A stretch of DNA of 64,000 bases from Nissolia schottii (Eukaryota > Streptophyta > Magnoliopsida > Fabales > Fabaceae). This document shows, one piece after another, positions 11,946 to 21,083 of the stretch. Location: NCBI GenBank assembly GCA_003254905.1, contig QANU01011901.1, positions 520,993 through 584,992 of the forward strand, read 5' to 3'. A program made the position numbers and the translations under genes. Each line of letters begins with the position of its first letter. Positions within the stretch are counted from its first letter, which is position 1. Below the pieces are notes generated by a model. The model ran no database searches. It was given only the letters and a program-made list of their open reading frames with translations, and was not told the origin of the DNA.

Positions 11946-12030
11946 CTCAGACCCCTCCACATCCACAGCTTTGAGGCTCCAATCAAAATCATATCATATC
12001 CCACCCAATATATATGCCAACAAAATTAAC

Positions 12031-12585
12031 ATGGAGAAGCCCTTATCTCTCATGCTGTGCACTCTTATTGTTATAGCCTCAATCTCAATTACACCACTAA
12101 GTCACGCCAGAATTTTGCAGCCAAACGATGACAATCTGGGTACGGACAATCTGATACTAAAAACATGCCTCAAGACACCAGACCCCACTCATTGCGTTTT
12201 GTACATCAAAGCTCACCCTAAGAGCGCAACCGTTAAGGATGTTGCTGGGATTGGACTCATCATGGTTGATGTGTTGGAAGTCAAAGCTTCCATTCCCCAT
12301 GACGCAGTCTTCGCTCTACTTTATGGGACCCATAAACCGGATCAAGAGGCTCCACTCAAGAAATGTTGGCAATTCTATGGTTTTGATTTGATAAATGAGA
12401 GGGGTATAGCCACTCAGGCTTTCACACGTCACCAACCCAAGTTGGCGGAGGATGCCGCGAATTCGGTGATGAGCGAGGTCTCCACTTGTCAAAAGCCTTT
12501 CGCCGGTGATTCGCCGATCACCAACGAAAACAACGTTGTGCATGGTGTAGCAATCTTGATAGCAGCAATTGCTAGGCAATTGTAA
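12031..12585 (+). CDS. Invertase/pectin methylesterase inhibitor-like secreted protein
   Basis: A 184-residue single-exon protein when started at the ATG at 12031. The open frame extends 44 codons upstream, but that extension is not signal-like and contains a TATA box, whereas MEKPLSLMLCTLIVIASISI is a good signal peptide. The domain keeps all four family cysteines (TCLKTPDPTHC, LKKCWQFY, VSTCQKPF) and the closing pattern of a hydrophobic last helix (AILIAAIARQL). It belongs to the same C/VIF-like branch as the neighbour at 9378: KLAEDAANS and the SPIT region match KFAEDGAND and SPLT. Probable role is inhibition of invertase or pectin methylesterase in the apoplast or vacuole; the target cannot be told from sequence. 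A decayed copy follows at 13862. Confidence 0.88.
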   Translation: MEKPLSLMLCTLIVIASISITPLSHARILQPNDDNLGTDNLILKTCLKTPDPTHCVLYIKAHPKSATVKDVAGIGLIMVDVLEVKASIPHDAVFALLYGTHKPDQEAPLKKCWQFYGFDLINERGIATQAFTRHQPKLAEDAANSVMSEVSTCQKPFAGDSPITNENNVVHGVAILIAAIARQL

Positions 12586-12630
12586 TTGTAATAGTTTAAA
12601 AATGATGCAAATTTAATAATCTATATTTTA

Positions 12631-12631
<1 letters not shown>

Positions 12632-12667
<36 letters not shown>
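12632..12667. repeat. (TA)n microsatellite
   Basis: Run of alternating T and A of about 30 bp, just downstream of the inhibitor gene stop codon, probably in its 3' untranslated region. Confidence 0.9.
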
Positions 12668-12669
<2 letters not shown>

Positions 12670-12924
12670 AAGCTGATCGATTAGGCCACACGGGTCACAA
12701 GTCACAGCCTTTTGTTATTCCCGTTTCTTTTCGTTTCATTTGTTCTTTTTTGTTGGTTTGTTTTTCTTAAAAAGATTCTTGACTTACTTTTAGGGTTTAA
12801 TGTACAATAATTTGGTAATATACAAGGCAATATAATATGCAATCCCTTGTTAAGTCACTAGAAAAAATTATTTAGTGGAGAGAACGAGTAATATGTAGCT
12901 AAGGGTTCAAAGCTCAGTGTCAAT

Positions 12925-13155
12925 ACAAAAATGCTGCATGTACACTCAATTTCATACACTCATACATACACCATTAATAATGTACAAACTTTATTCTCAC
13001 GAGTGCACAAACATTACAAACTTATAAATGATACTCTCAACTATATTTAATTAAATGTACAAACATTACACGAGTTAAAACACAAATTTTATATATATAA
13101 ATATGAGGTGTATGTGTGATGCATGATTTTTTGTGTACGTGTAGGCATGTAGCAC
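12925..13155. mobile_element. MITE-like element, copy 2
   Basis: Second copy of the element at 242-466, in the same orientation, with an alignable interior and inverted ends (tgctgcatgtacactc on the left; the right end reads gtgctacatgcctacacg when reverse complemented). It lies between the second inhibitor gene and its pseudogene. Confidence 0.6.
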
Positions 13156-13861
13156 AACTCGTGTTAATATATATATAAAAGTATGCATTCCAACACCTCG
13201 TACAAAGGTGCAGGGTGGACCCACAATAGCTGAAGAAGGCACCCTGAAGTGAGCCCAGCTATTCTAGCCCGCACTATATTGGGCCTACAATGGACCGACC
13301 TGAACCTAGCCCAAATTGATCGAGTCGGGTTTGGAGTTGACACCATGTGTTTGGATTAGAATTTTTAACAGTATTATTTGCACCAACTTTATTTTACCAA
13401 TTAAAAAAGTAATTTATTTTGCCAAAATTAATTTTGGTCAAAAATTGTCAACATCATTTATGTCCTTTTGGATCAACAAGTCCATCAGTCAATCATGATA
13501 TAAAACTAGAAAAATTACATAAAAAGTACATAAAGACGAATATGTTCGAATCATCCATACAAAAAATTAACAATTGAAAAAAATAATAGAAAAATTAAAT
13601 TGCCCGGCAAGGCGTTGTTTTAAGTGAATGGGCTCAAATCTCTTAATTATGTGTTCATGAGTTTAATCACGATACTCATATAGTCTTAAGTTTAATTTTA
13701 AGATTCATGTGTATGGAAAAAAACTATTAAAAAGGGTTTTCGTTTAAAATGTTTTTGTATGATATATGATTACCATGTGTTTATCCAATGAATTACTACT
13801 TAAATAATATTTATTATGTCAGAATTAATTTTAAAAGTGATTTTGGTGAATATCTTATTTT
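13156..13861. other. Intergenic, no gene seen
   Basis: It includes a short GC-rich stretch near 13200-13330 with gggcc-like strings resembling a repeat fragment. No coding evidence. Confidence 0.4.
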
Positions 13862-14110
13862 ATCTCGTCTAGTTCACTCTTGTTTTAGCTTCAACCTCAA
13901 TACCATTAAGTCACTGCACTACTTTGAATGCAAGCCTTAAATTATACCGTTATACATGCAAGCAAACAACCAATCAATCATGACCTTTGCTTTAAGCACC
14001 TCAAAGCAAACACTGAAACACATGCGATCACACTTTGAATGCATGTCTTAAATTATAGTTATACTATGAAGTTATGACTGCTAATGTTGTACTAGAAGCC
14101 ATTCGCATTT
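13862..14110 (+). pseudogene. Decayed invertase/PMEI-inhibitor pseudogene
   Basis: The left part (cactcttgttttagcttcaacctcaata...cattaagtcactg) aligns with the signal-peptide region of the 12031 gene, and the next part encodes, in two frames, remnants of the cysteine motif: CKQTTNQS in one frame and DLCFKHLKANTETHAIT in another. This is the C-x8-C segment and the following helix of the family. Frameshifts and stops make it non-functional. A 33-bp piece (actttgaatgcaagccttaaattata) is duplicated about 112 bp downstream inside it. It sits between intact family members, so it is most likely a dead tandem duplicate. Confidence 0.7.
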
Positions 14111-16585
14111 AAAAAAGTGGGGACCCCTAGTTCGCGGAACATGCAGCATATGAATTGTACTATTAAGGTCAAGGTCAAGGAGAAATTCTTGTTTGAGATA
14201 ACACTAATTTTTTATTCGTGGTCATACATAATAAATGTGGATTTTATTGCTTTTATTACGTGCTCTCTCAAATGTTTATGAGTTTGAATAAATGAGTTTC
14301 ATTTTTATTGTGTCTAAGAATAAGATGTTAATTTTGTATATTTAAACAAAAAAAATTCTGAGTTAAGTCCTCCAAGACCAAGGAAAATATCACTCATCAA
14401 TGAGAACAATGATACTTATAATGCATGTGACATTCTCGGTGGGAGATATTGGGAGAGATTCTTACATGCTCTGATAGTCAAAAATTTCTCTTACTTTATT
14501 ATCGAATATCTCACCCATTACATTAGTTATTCATAGAACACCTAAGAATTTTTCGGATATTGCAATGCAACTGTTCTAACTAAAACAGAAGATGAGGCAA
14601 TGTACTAATATTTTATATCACATAATTGCATGAGTTTGTCCAATGAAAGTGCTATTAGCTTAGTTTAGTAGACATCACCATACCATAATAATAAATGTAA
14701 AGTTTCTGCCCTCTCGTGAGTCTCATTTGCTCCTGAATTAAAACATTTTTGTTGGCCACATTACAATGTTCACTTTTTTCCCCTCCTTCTCTGTTTTTTT
14801 TTTCAGTTCAAGTATTGTAAAAATGTTGGCAGCTGATTGGCCATAGGTATATGATGTATCTGTCTCTTGCTCTTTCTTTTTTTGTTCACACCAATTCGTT
14901 TTAATCTTTTTTTTTTTAAATTAAATTTTGGGGTAGAAAATTATTTTTTGGTTAGCAGAATCTACTGAAAATGATAAGGTTCGTGGAACCAAAATAATTT
15001 ATACATACATTGGTTCGTCCTTTTCTGATGTTGAGCATGAGTTTAGGTTGGAATGACTTTGATCAGTTTAAAGATGTTTTGTTCAATTTCTAAGTAGGGG
15101 ACCCTTCTGGTAGCAGCTGTCGGCAATCCTTCACTTTTTTGTCTTCTTCTGATCCCAACCACAAGATGTGAATACCAAAATACCAGATGACAAAATTGGT
15201 TGGTTCTAAATAGAGGAGGGAATATGAAGTAACAAAATAAAATAGATTAGTTTTGATGTATTGTGTAAAAGAATTTACAGGGCGGTGGTGTTGATTGGAT
15301 AGACTAACATATGATTAGATATTTGTGTACAATTTTTATAATAATCGTGCATAAAAAGCAAAACTCTTCTGTACTAAGAGAATAATAGTGCACCAAAATA
15401 AATCTCTAATTAAAAATAAAATATATTGGAGAAAATAAATGTTCAAGCTGGTTTTGGAATTTGCAAGAAGTTGTAGATTCTTCAATGTTAATGGAGGGTA
15501 TAAAATCATTGAGGCTATGCTTGTTATTGTTAGTTAATAACAAGACGAAATGTGATGACAATGTATGAATCTTGAAACACAAGCAATGCAAATCATGCTT
15601 GTAAGTTAGTACCTTGGCTTGACCCAAGAGAAAAACAAAAACATTGCTCTAACACAAGCAAATCATGGAGTATTTTGTCTTTAATGAATGAAATCTCAGT
15701 TAAAATACATAGAGGGTGTGTCAGTGATCCATTGCGCTCTATTTCTTTAAATCCCCAAAGGAAGGGTTTCGATGAGAGCAAACATCATTTCAAAAGGTCT
15801 CTTTGATTTGGCATCTTACAAGAAAGTGGGAACAAAGAAGGAGTTGTGGGATTGGTGGCAATAAAACAAGGTAGGGTGAAACAAGGTATCCGTGATATGC
15901 AAAGGTGGATTTGACCTTTAAAAAACAATGCTTGGATGCAGTTGCCTTTGGCAGCCCATGGTTATACAAAAAGAAAACAACATGCATGTGACAGTTTTTT
16001 ATTTGAAAGGACTATATAAATCTACCTAAAAAGAATACACCGACATAAAAAAAGGGGACCTCGCTATTTGAGTCCCATTATTTGAACCTTGTTTTTATGA
16101 TATTAAATGCGATAGAATAATTTTATGGTGATAATTATTTGAGATAACTTTAAAACAATTATATTAACGAAGAGGTAAGGTCTATTGTAAATTTTATTAA
16201 AGTAAATTTTACACCTTTGTGAATCTAGTTGTTTTAAATAATTGTCATTCCATCATTTTTCTATGAGATACTTTTAAAACAATTGTGGAATCAAGATTTA
16301 ACCTAACAGTAAAAGGTAAAGAGTTCATCCATGATAACATGGTGATTCATAACTTGAATTTTAACAAAAAGAGTTGTCAATATTTAAGTTCCTATAATAC
16401 TTAAACAGAATTGTCTCCAATAAAAAATACCTAAATCATTTGAAGGACTTTTAATTCTTCTAAAATGTCCCATTTGATGTTGTCTTTCTATGTAATAAAA
16501 AAAACATTTCTCCAACCATTTCCCCCTATTTTTTTTTCAATTGGTAGCAAACAAAACTCCAATTTTTAACTCAGCCAACTAACAA
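14111..16585. other. Intergenic, no gene seen
   Basis: No recognised domain on either strand. Open frames at 15406, 15593 and 15790 (minus) are short, lack ATG-plus-domain support and resemble each other in nothing. It ends in the promoter of the third inhibitor gene. Confidence 0.45.
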
Positions 16586-16602
16586 CCTAACCATTTAAAT
16601 AG
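16586..16602 (+). promoter_or_regulatory. Possible TATA-like element of the third inhibitor gene
   Basis: The sequence catttaaatagctg lies about 85 bp upstream of the ATG at 16676. It is the only AT-rich core in the right position, but a weak match. Confidence 0.3.
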
Positions 16603-16675
16603 CTGTCAAGAAAGAAAAAACCTTGTCCATCCCATCCCCGCCCATCATCTCTACTCACTCAAACAACAACAAAAA

Positions 16676-17215
16676 ATGAAAAACAGCTCAAACTCAGTGT
16701 CCTCATTCACACATCAAATTCTCCTCCTATCTTACATTCTCCTCCTCTTTACACCATCCCAAGGTGATGATTTGGTAGACCAGATATGCAAGAAAACACC
16801 CTTCTATGACCTCTGCAGCACAATCCTACACTCAAACCCTCTTGCCCCAAAAGCTGATCCAAAGGGCATAGCACTCATAATGGTGAAGAACATTCAGGAC
16901 AATGCCACTGACACACTGAGTTACATTGAGGAACTGATCAAGCAGACCTCAGACCAGCAATTGGAGCAGGACTTGGCATTCTGTGCTGAGTCATACATTC
17001 CTGTTGTGAAGTACATTCTGCCTCAGGCTGCTGATGCCATAAGCCAGGGAAGGTTTGGTTTTGCTAGCTACTGCATCTCTGATGCTGAGAAGGAGGTTGA
17101 TTCTTGCAACAAGAAGTTCCCCGGACCGAATCAGTCCCCATTAGGGGACAGGAACAGCATTATGCAGAAGCTGGTGGATGTGGCTGCTGCAATTGTCAAA
17201 CTGTTATTGAATTAA
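16676..17215 (+). CDS. Invertase/pectin methylesterase inhibitor-like secreted protein
   Basis: A 179-residue intronless protein. A signal peptide (HQILLLSYILLLF) is followed by DQICKKTPFYDLC, carrying the first two cysteines. The third lies in LAFCAESY and the fourth in VDSCNKKF; there is one extra cysteine in FASYCISD. The segment GIALIMVKN is the conserved second helix and the chain closes with VDVAAAIVKLLL. It is closer to the minus-strand gene at 46397 in the VDSC.KKF...SPL region than to the two genes upstream, so the cluster contains at least two sub-branches. Likely an inhibitor of invertase or pectin methylesterase in the secretory pathway; the partner enzyme is not predictable here. 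Confidence 0.9.
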   Translation: MKNSSNSVSSFTHQILLLSYILLLFTPSQGDDLVDQICKKTPFYDLCSTILHSNPLAPKADPKGIALIMVKNIQDNATDTLSYIEELIKQTSDQQLEQDLAFCAESYIPVVKYILPQAADAISQGRFGFASYCISDAEKEVDSCNKKFPGPNQSPLGDRNSIMQKLVDVAAAIVKLLLN

Positions 17216-17585
17216 ATTGGCTGGTTTGGTTTTGTTTTGTTTTGCCCCTTCTTCTTTCTCTGCCTGGCCCCAATACTAGGTTCTAGCATTTCTAGTACTG
17301 CTCTTATTCTTAATTTAAGAAATAAGTACTTTTTAGATGATTGAGTTTGAGTATGTGCAGATTATTATGATTCTATGTACGGTGAAGCAGCTGTTCATAA
17401 ACCAAAGGCTTTTTTGACGACCTTTTTTATACCCTGTCCTGTTGCGAAAATATATTTGGAATTTAAGTATTTTTACAAATTATGAAGGAGCTAAAATGGG
17501 AACACGAATTTTAAGGGACACAACATAAACTCTAAAGACTAAAACAGTAATAATGAAAATAGAGAGGAGCTGGAAGGATTATGTG
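17216..17585. other. 3' flank of the third inhibitor gene
   Basis: Probable 3' untranslated region followed by intergenic DNA. No gene seen. Confidence 0.4.
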
Positions 17586-17800
17586 AGGGGGCTGTGGTTA
17601 AGTGGTAAACCATGTCCACAAATCCTAAAACATTGCACGTGTGTGATATGATCAAACCCAAATCCACTTTGGTAGCCCAATGTCATAAGTGTTAAATGGC
17701 AAATCATATATCCGTGTAAAGGCTTTTCATTTTGCCTACTTTTAGTAACGTGGGACTTGGTTCTCCAACAAACCAAATGTAAGTTTGAAACACATGATTA
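17586..17800 (+). mobile_element. Putative tRNA-derived SINE
   Basis: An internal RNA polymerase III promoter appears complete: an A box tggttaagtgg at 17595-17605 matching TRGYNNANNNG, and a B box gatcaaacc at 17650-17658 matching GWTCRANNC, spaced about 45 bp apart as in tRNA-derived SINEs. It is not a tRNA gene because no cloverleaf or acceptor pairing can be drawn. The 3' boundary and target duplication were not found, so the end is approximate. Confidence 0.4.
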
Positions 17801-17963
17801 TCTCTCCTGTTTCACCACTATCGCAATAGGGATGAATAAACCTACAATTCAAGTGAGTGAGTGGTTACTAGCTGCAATGTTAAACAACTTACGGCACTTA
17901 GCACCGTTGACGTGTTTGCATCAGATTTGATTATATATTACTTCTTTTATCCACTTTATGATA

Positions 17964-17972
17964 TGTAATTAA
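17964..17972. repeat. 9-bp target site duplication, left (Pack-MULE)
   Basis: tgtaattaa at the left matches tataattaa at 19394-19402 at 8 of 9 bases (one G/A transition). Nine bases is the duplication length of Mutator-like elements. Confidence 0.65.
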
Positions 17973-18308
17973 AGGTTTAATAAATTTTTCGTTCATGTAA
18001 TATTAAAAAATTTGTGTTTAATTCTAAAAAATTATTTGTTAGAATGTAGTTTCCGTAAAAAAAAATTTGGACGACGCTGACGTAACCGTTAAATTCATTA
18101 CGTGACGTGTTATATAACATAATCCAAAATTTCAAATTAAACTCATACCTAACCCGAAATCTAAACCTACTTGTAATTTTTAAAAGAAAAATTAAAAAAA
18201 TTAACCCAAACCCACCCGTGCTCCATCCATCCTCTCAACCAATCCTCTTCTCTCTCAGCCCACTCCCTCTCAATCCCTCTCCAGCACCACCACAAGGGTT
18301 CTCTCAAA
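17973..18308 (+). repeat. Left terminal inverted repeat of the Pack-MULE
   Basis: Reverse-complement partner of 19103-19393. The outer part is AT-rich and diverged with indels. The inner 110 bp, a CT-rich stretch ending in aagggttctctc, is the best conserved. Confidence 0.8.
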
Positions 18309-18326
18309 GATCCAAAATCCAAATTC

Positions 18327-19117
18327 ATGGAAGCCGAAGAGAGCCCCCCCGAAGAGCAGGGATTTCTATGTGAGGATGAAGCTCCTCCACCACCACCACC
18401 ACAAACATGCCAAGCTTCATCATCATCAGCAGCAACAGATGATAGAAGCAGCAGCTGCTGCTTCAACAGATATTACAAATGCCTTCTCTGGCTCTCCCTC
18501 TCCCTCTATTTCTTCTCCTCCTACCTCATCACCAACAACAACCACCCCCATTCCCACATTGCCCCTCAAGCCACTCTAGGTACCCCCCCCCCCNAACACA
18601 ACGCCGACTGGCTCGCGAACGAGAGGTGCGGGACCCACCTCTTCACGTCCGAGGTGGCAATCCACAGGGCTCTGCTCGCCAGCGAGGTCCGCACCTTGGA
18701 CCCTTACGAATCAGATTTCTTCTTCGTCCCCGTCTACGTCTCTTGCAACTTCAGCTCCGTCAATGACTTCCCTTCCATCTCCCACGCGCGCTCCCTCATC
18801 TCCTCCGCGGGCAAGCTCGTCTCCGCCGACCACCCCTTCTGGAACCGGAGCAGGGGATCGGACCACGTCTTCGTCGCTTCCCACGACTTCGGCGCGGGTT
18901 TCCATACCCTCGTGAGTAACCGTTACGAACCTTGATCACTCATCGTGTTTGTTACGAATCGGTTAGATTAATTTTTGTTTTTTTGGTGAAGGAGGATGCG
19001 GCGATGGCGCATGGAATACCAGAAATCATGAGGAACTCGATAGTGTTGCAGACGTTAGGCGTGGATTACAAGCATCCGTGCCAGGACGTGGGATTCCATG
19101 CGAGAGAACCCTTGTGA
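18327..19117 (+). pseudogene. Captured FRA8/F8H-like GT47 fragment (exostosin family), chimeric ORF
   Basis: Two exons (18327-18911 and 18992-19117) separated by an 80-bp GT-AG intron give a 236-residue open frame. After an acidic, Pro- and Ser-rich N-terminus comes a membrane anchor (LLWLSLSLYFFSSYLI), typical of a Golgi type II enzyme. Then CGTHLFTSEVAIHRALL, SDFFFVPVYVSCNFSSVN, PFWNRSRGSDHVFVASHDFG and MRNSIVLQTLGVDYKHPCQD are the N-terminal half of the exostosin/GT47 domain of FRA8/IRX7 and F8H, enzymes of glucuronoxylan and cell-wall polymer synthesis. The donor-sugar half is missing: the frame runs into the right inverted repeat and stops after REPL. Full family members are around 450-500 residues, so this cannot be an active enzyme. 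An undetermined base at 18594 falls in a C run. Confidence 0.85.
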
Positions 19118-19393
19118 TGGTGCTGGAGAGGGATTGAGAGAGAAGAGGATTGGTTGAGAGGATGGATGGACCGTGGGTGGGTTTGAGTTAATTTTTTTTT
19201 TTTAAATGAAAATGGGTTTAAGTTTGGATTTTGGGTTGGGCATGAGTTTAATTTAAAAATTGGTGATGAGGATGACGAAGTTAGCGGTTAACGTCGTCTA
19301 ATCCAAATTGATGACAGTGACTAAAAATGAATAAAATTTAAGAAATAAACACAAATTTTTTAATATTATAAAGATTAAAAACTTATTTAATCT
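19103..19393 (-). repeat. Right terminal inverted repeat of the Pack-MULE
   Basis: Pairs with 17973-18308. Its first bases (gagagaaccc) supply the last codons and stop of the captured reading frame. Confidence 0.8.
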
Positions 19394-19402
19394 TATAATT
19401 AA
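19394..19402. repeat. 9-bp target site duplication, right (Pack-MULE)
   Basis: tataattaa, partner of tgtaattaa at 17964-17972, directly after the right terminus. Confidence 0.65.
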
Positions 19403-21083
19403 CTTATCATATTTAAATGAAAATTATATTTAAATACATTAAATCAAATAATATATTTAAAAATTAAACATTATACGTATAAGTGAACATACTAAGTATA
19501 TTTTTACCAGCCAAAAAAAATGTGAAAAAGGAAGACCATAGACTAAAAACTTTCTATAGTTATTGCTTTATCCCCTAAGGCCCAAATTGTTATCAAAGTG
19601 AGATTTGAGGAATAAGAGAATTATATCTTTTAGGAGCTGCAAGTATGGGGTTGGGTATGAGTCATATTCCAGAAGTTTCTTATGATACGGATTGGAAACT
19701 GCTTGTAGTTGTAGGTGTCCATTTCCTATACGACGAAGAATGCTTTGTCAACTTTTTCTTAATTTCATTTGTCTGATCACAGAAAAAGCGACGCAGTGTC
19801 ACATGTGAAATCACATGCTTGGCTAGTAGTCCCTCAACATCAATATTCACATTACATCACATTAACATTAGGGTCCAAACTGACATGTGATCTTGGAGTG
19901 GAAAATCAAGTGCCACACGCCTCATTCTTTATTGTCTGAACCACAACAATTCTCTTTTTTAAAGGAATGTATAGTCCCTTTCATCTTCTTTAAATGGTAT
20001 TGGGACGTAGTAAACTATATATTAAAAAATACAATTCTGTGCAAGGATGGAGAAACTAAATAATCATAGGGAGAAGTTAAGGCGGAAATTGCTGATAACA
20101 AGGGTAATTAGACCTAAGATGTTGGATCAAAACAACCTTTAAGACATGACAAGTCAACTGATAAATCAAGTCACATCAGTTCCATTCAAATCTATCATAT
20201 ATGAGCATGGCTTTATGCCAAAACAAATTTGTTCAGGCTAGTTGATCCTAGCGAGCCTCGAACCATTGTTGCGAAATTATATTACTATTTTCTTATAAAC
20301 CTTAGCCCTCTCTCGAGAAGAATGTATCGTGCTTATCACTGCGTGCAACCCTCGTCCGTGGATACAATGTTCAAGTAATGCTAAATAACGAGAGAAAATT
20401 CATGGATAGGATAATCAATTTTCTTGTCTTTTTAAATGCTGATTGAATTTTAACCTATGCTTCTTCTAGACTGTCATAGAAGAGGGAATATTTATATAAT
20501 GCTATCAAGGGAAAGTGAATAGTAAGAAAGGAAAGCAACAAAAATCATGAGAAAGGCTTTCTCTTTATCCTTCAGAACAGGGGAAATGATACAAAGACAT
20601 CAATTAGGTGATCATAGATAGCCCTGAAGCTTCAAAAAAGCAAAATCTCCATGTATTTGGCAACAGGAAGTTGCTGAGGAGGGTAACTAACACGTATTTG
20701 GCGAAGAACACTAGGAGTAGGAGCACTGCTATGGTAATTTAACTCACCCCCATCATTGATTAAATATACACACTGGGGATAAACTACCCTACATATTATT
20801 AAGTCTCCGAAGAAGGAAAGAGGAAAGAAAAAGAGCTAGTGTGAGAAGCAAAAGAGCGCTAAACCATCTTTTCTTAACGTCCAAGTCTCCTCAGTTTTAC
20901 AGGCAAATCCGAACTGGTGACCGGCTGATCAAAGCTGCAAGGCACCATCAAGTAACAAAGATGATGTTAAAAGGCCACCACGCCAGCGTCGTATTCTTAT
21001 ATGAATGAGGAAGCAAAAGCAAGAAAATGTGCAGCATAAAGGTTCAATACTTCAATGAACAGCATTACAGCATGCATTTCAAC
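19403..21083. other. Intergenic, including probable 3' UTR of the minus-strand gene
   Basis: No coding region is seen. The right-hand 200 bp (about 20880-21083) probably belongs to the 3' untranslated region of the gene that ends at 21084; the rest holds no recognisable feature. Confidence 0.4.

Larger units (their letters stand above)
17973..19393 (+). mobile_element. Pack-MULE carrying a GT47 gene fragment
   Basis: A 1.42-kb non-autonomous Mutator-like element. Its two ends are long imperfect inverted repeats (17973-18308 and 19103-19393): the outermost 17 bases match at 14 positions, and the innermost part (ctccatccatcctctcaacc and its reverse complement) is almost identical. Nine-base flanking duplications support a MULE. 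There is no transposase; the interior is a fragment of a host glycosyltransferase gene including an intron, so the capture was at DNA level. These features together define a Pack-MULE. Divergence between the ends shows it is not recent. Confidence 0.85.

Noticed and set aside
11899..12030. Longer N-terminus for the second inhibitor gene (ATG at 11899)
   Set aside because: The extra 44 residues are not signal-like, include a TATA box position, and the ATG at 12031 gives a normal secretory signal and family length.
17586..17660. tRNA gene
   Set aside because: A and B boxes are present but no cloverleaf or acceptor stem can be drawn; a SINE head fits better.
18167..18466. Minus-strand ORF over the GT47 fragment
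   Set aside because: Gly/Ser-rich shadow of the CT-rich repeat and the captured exon in the other strand; no domain.
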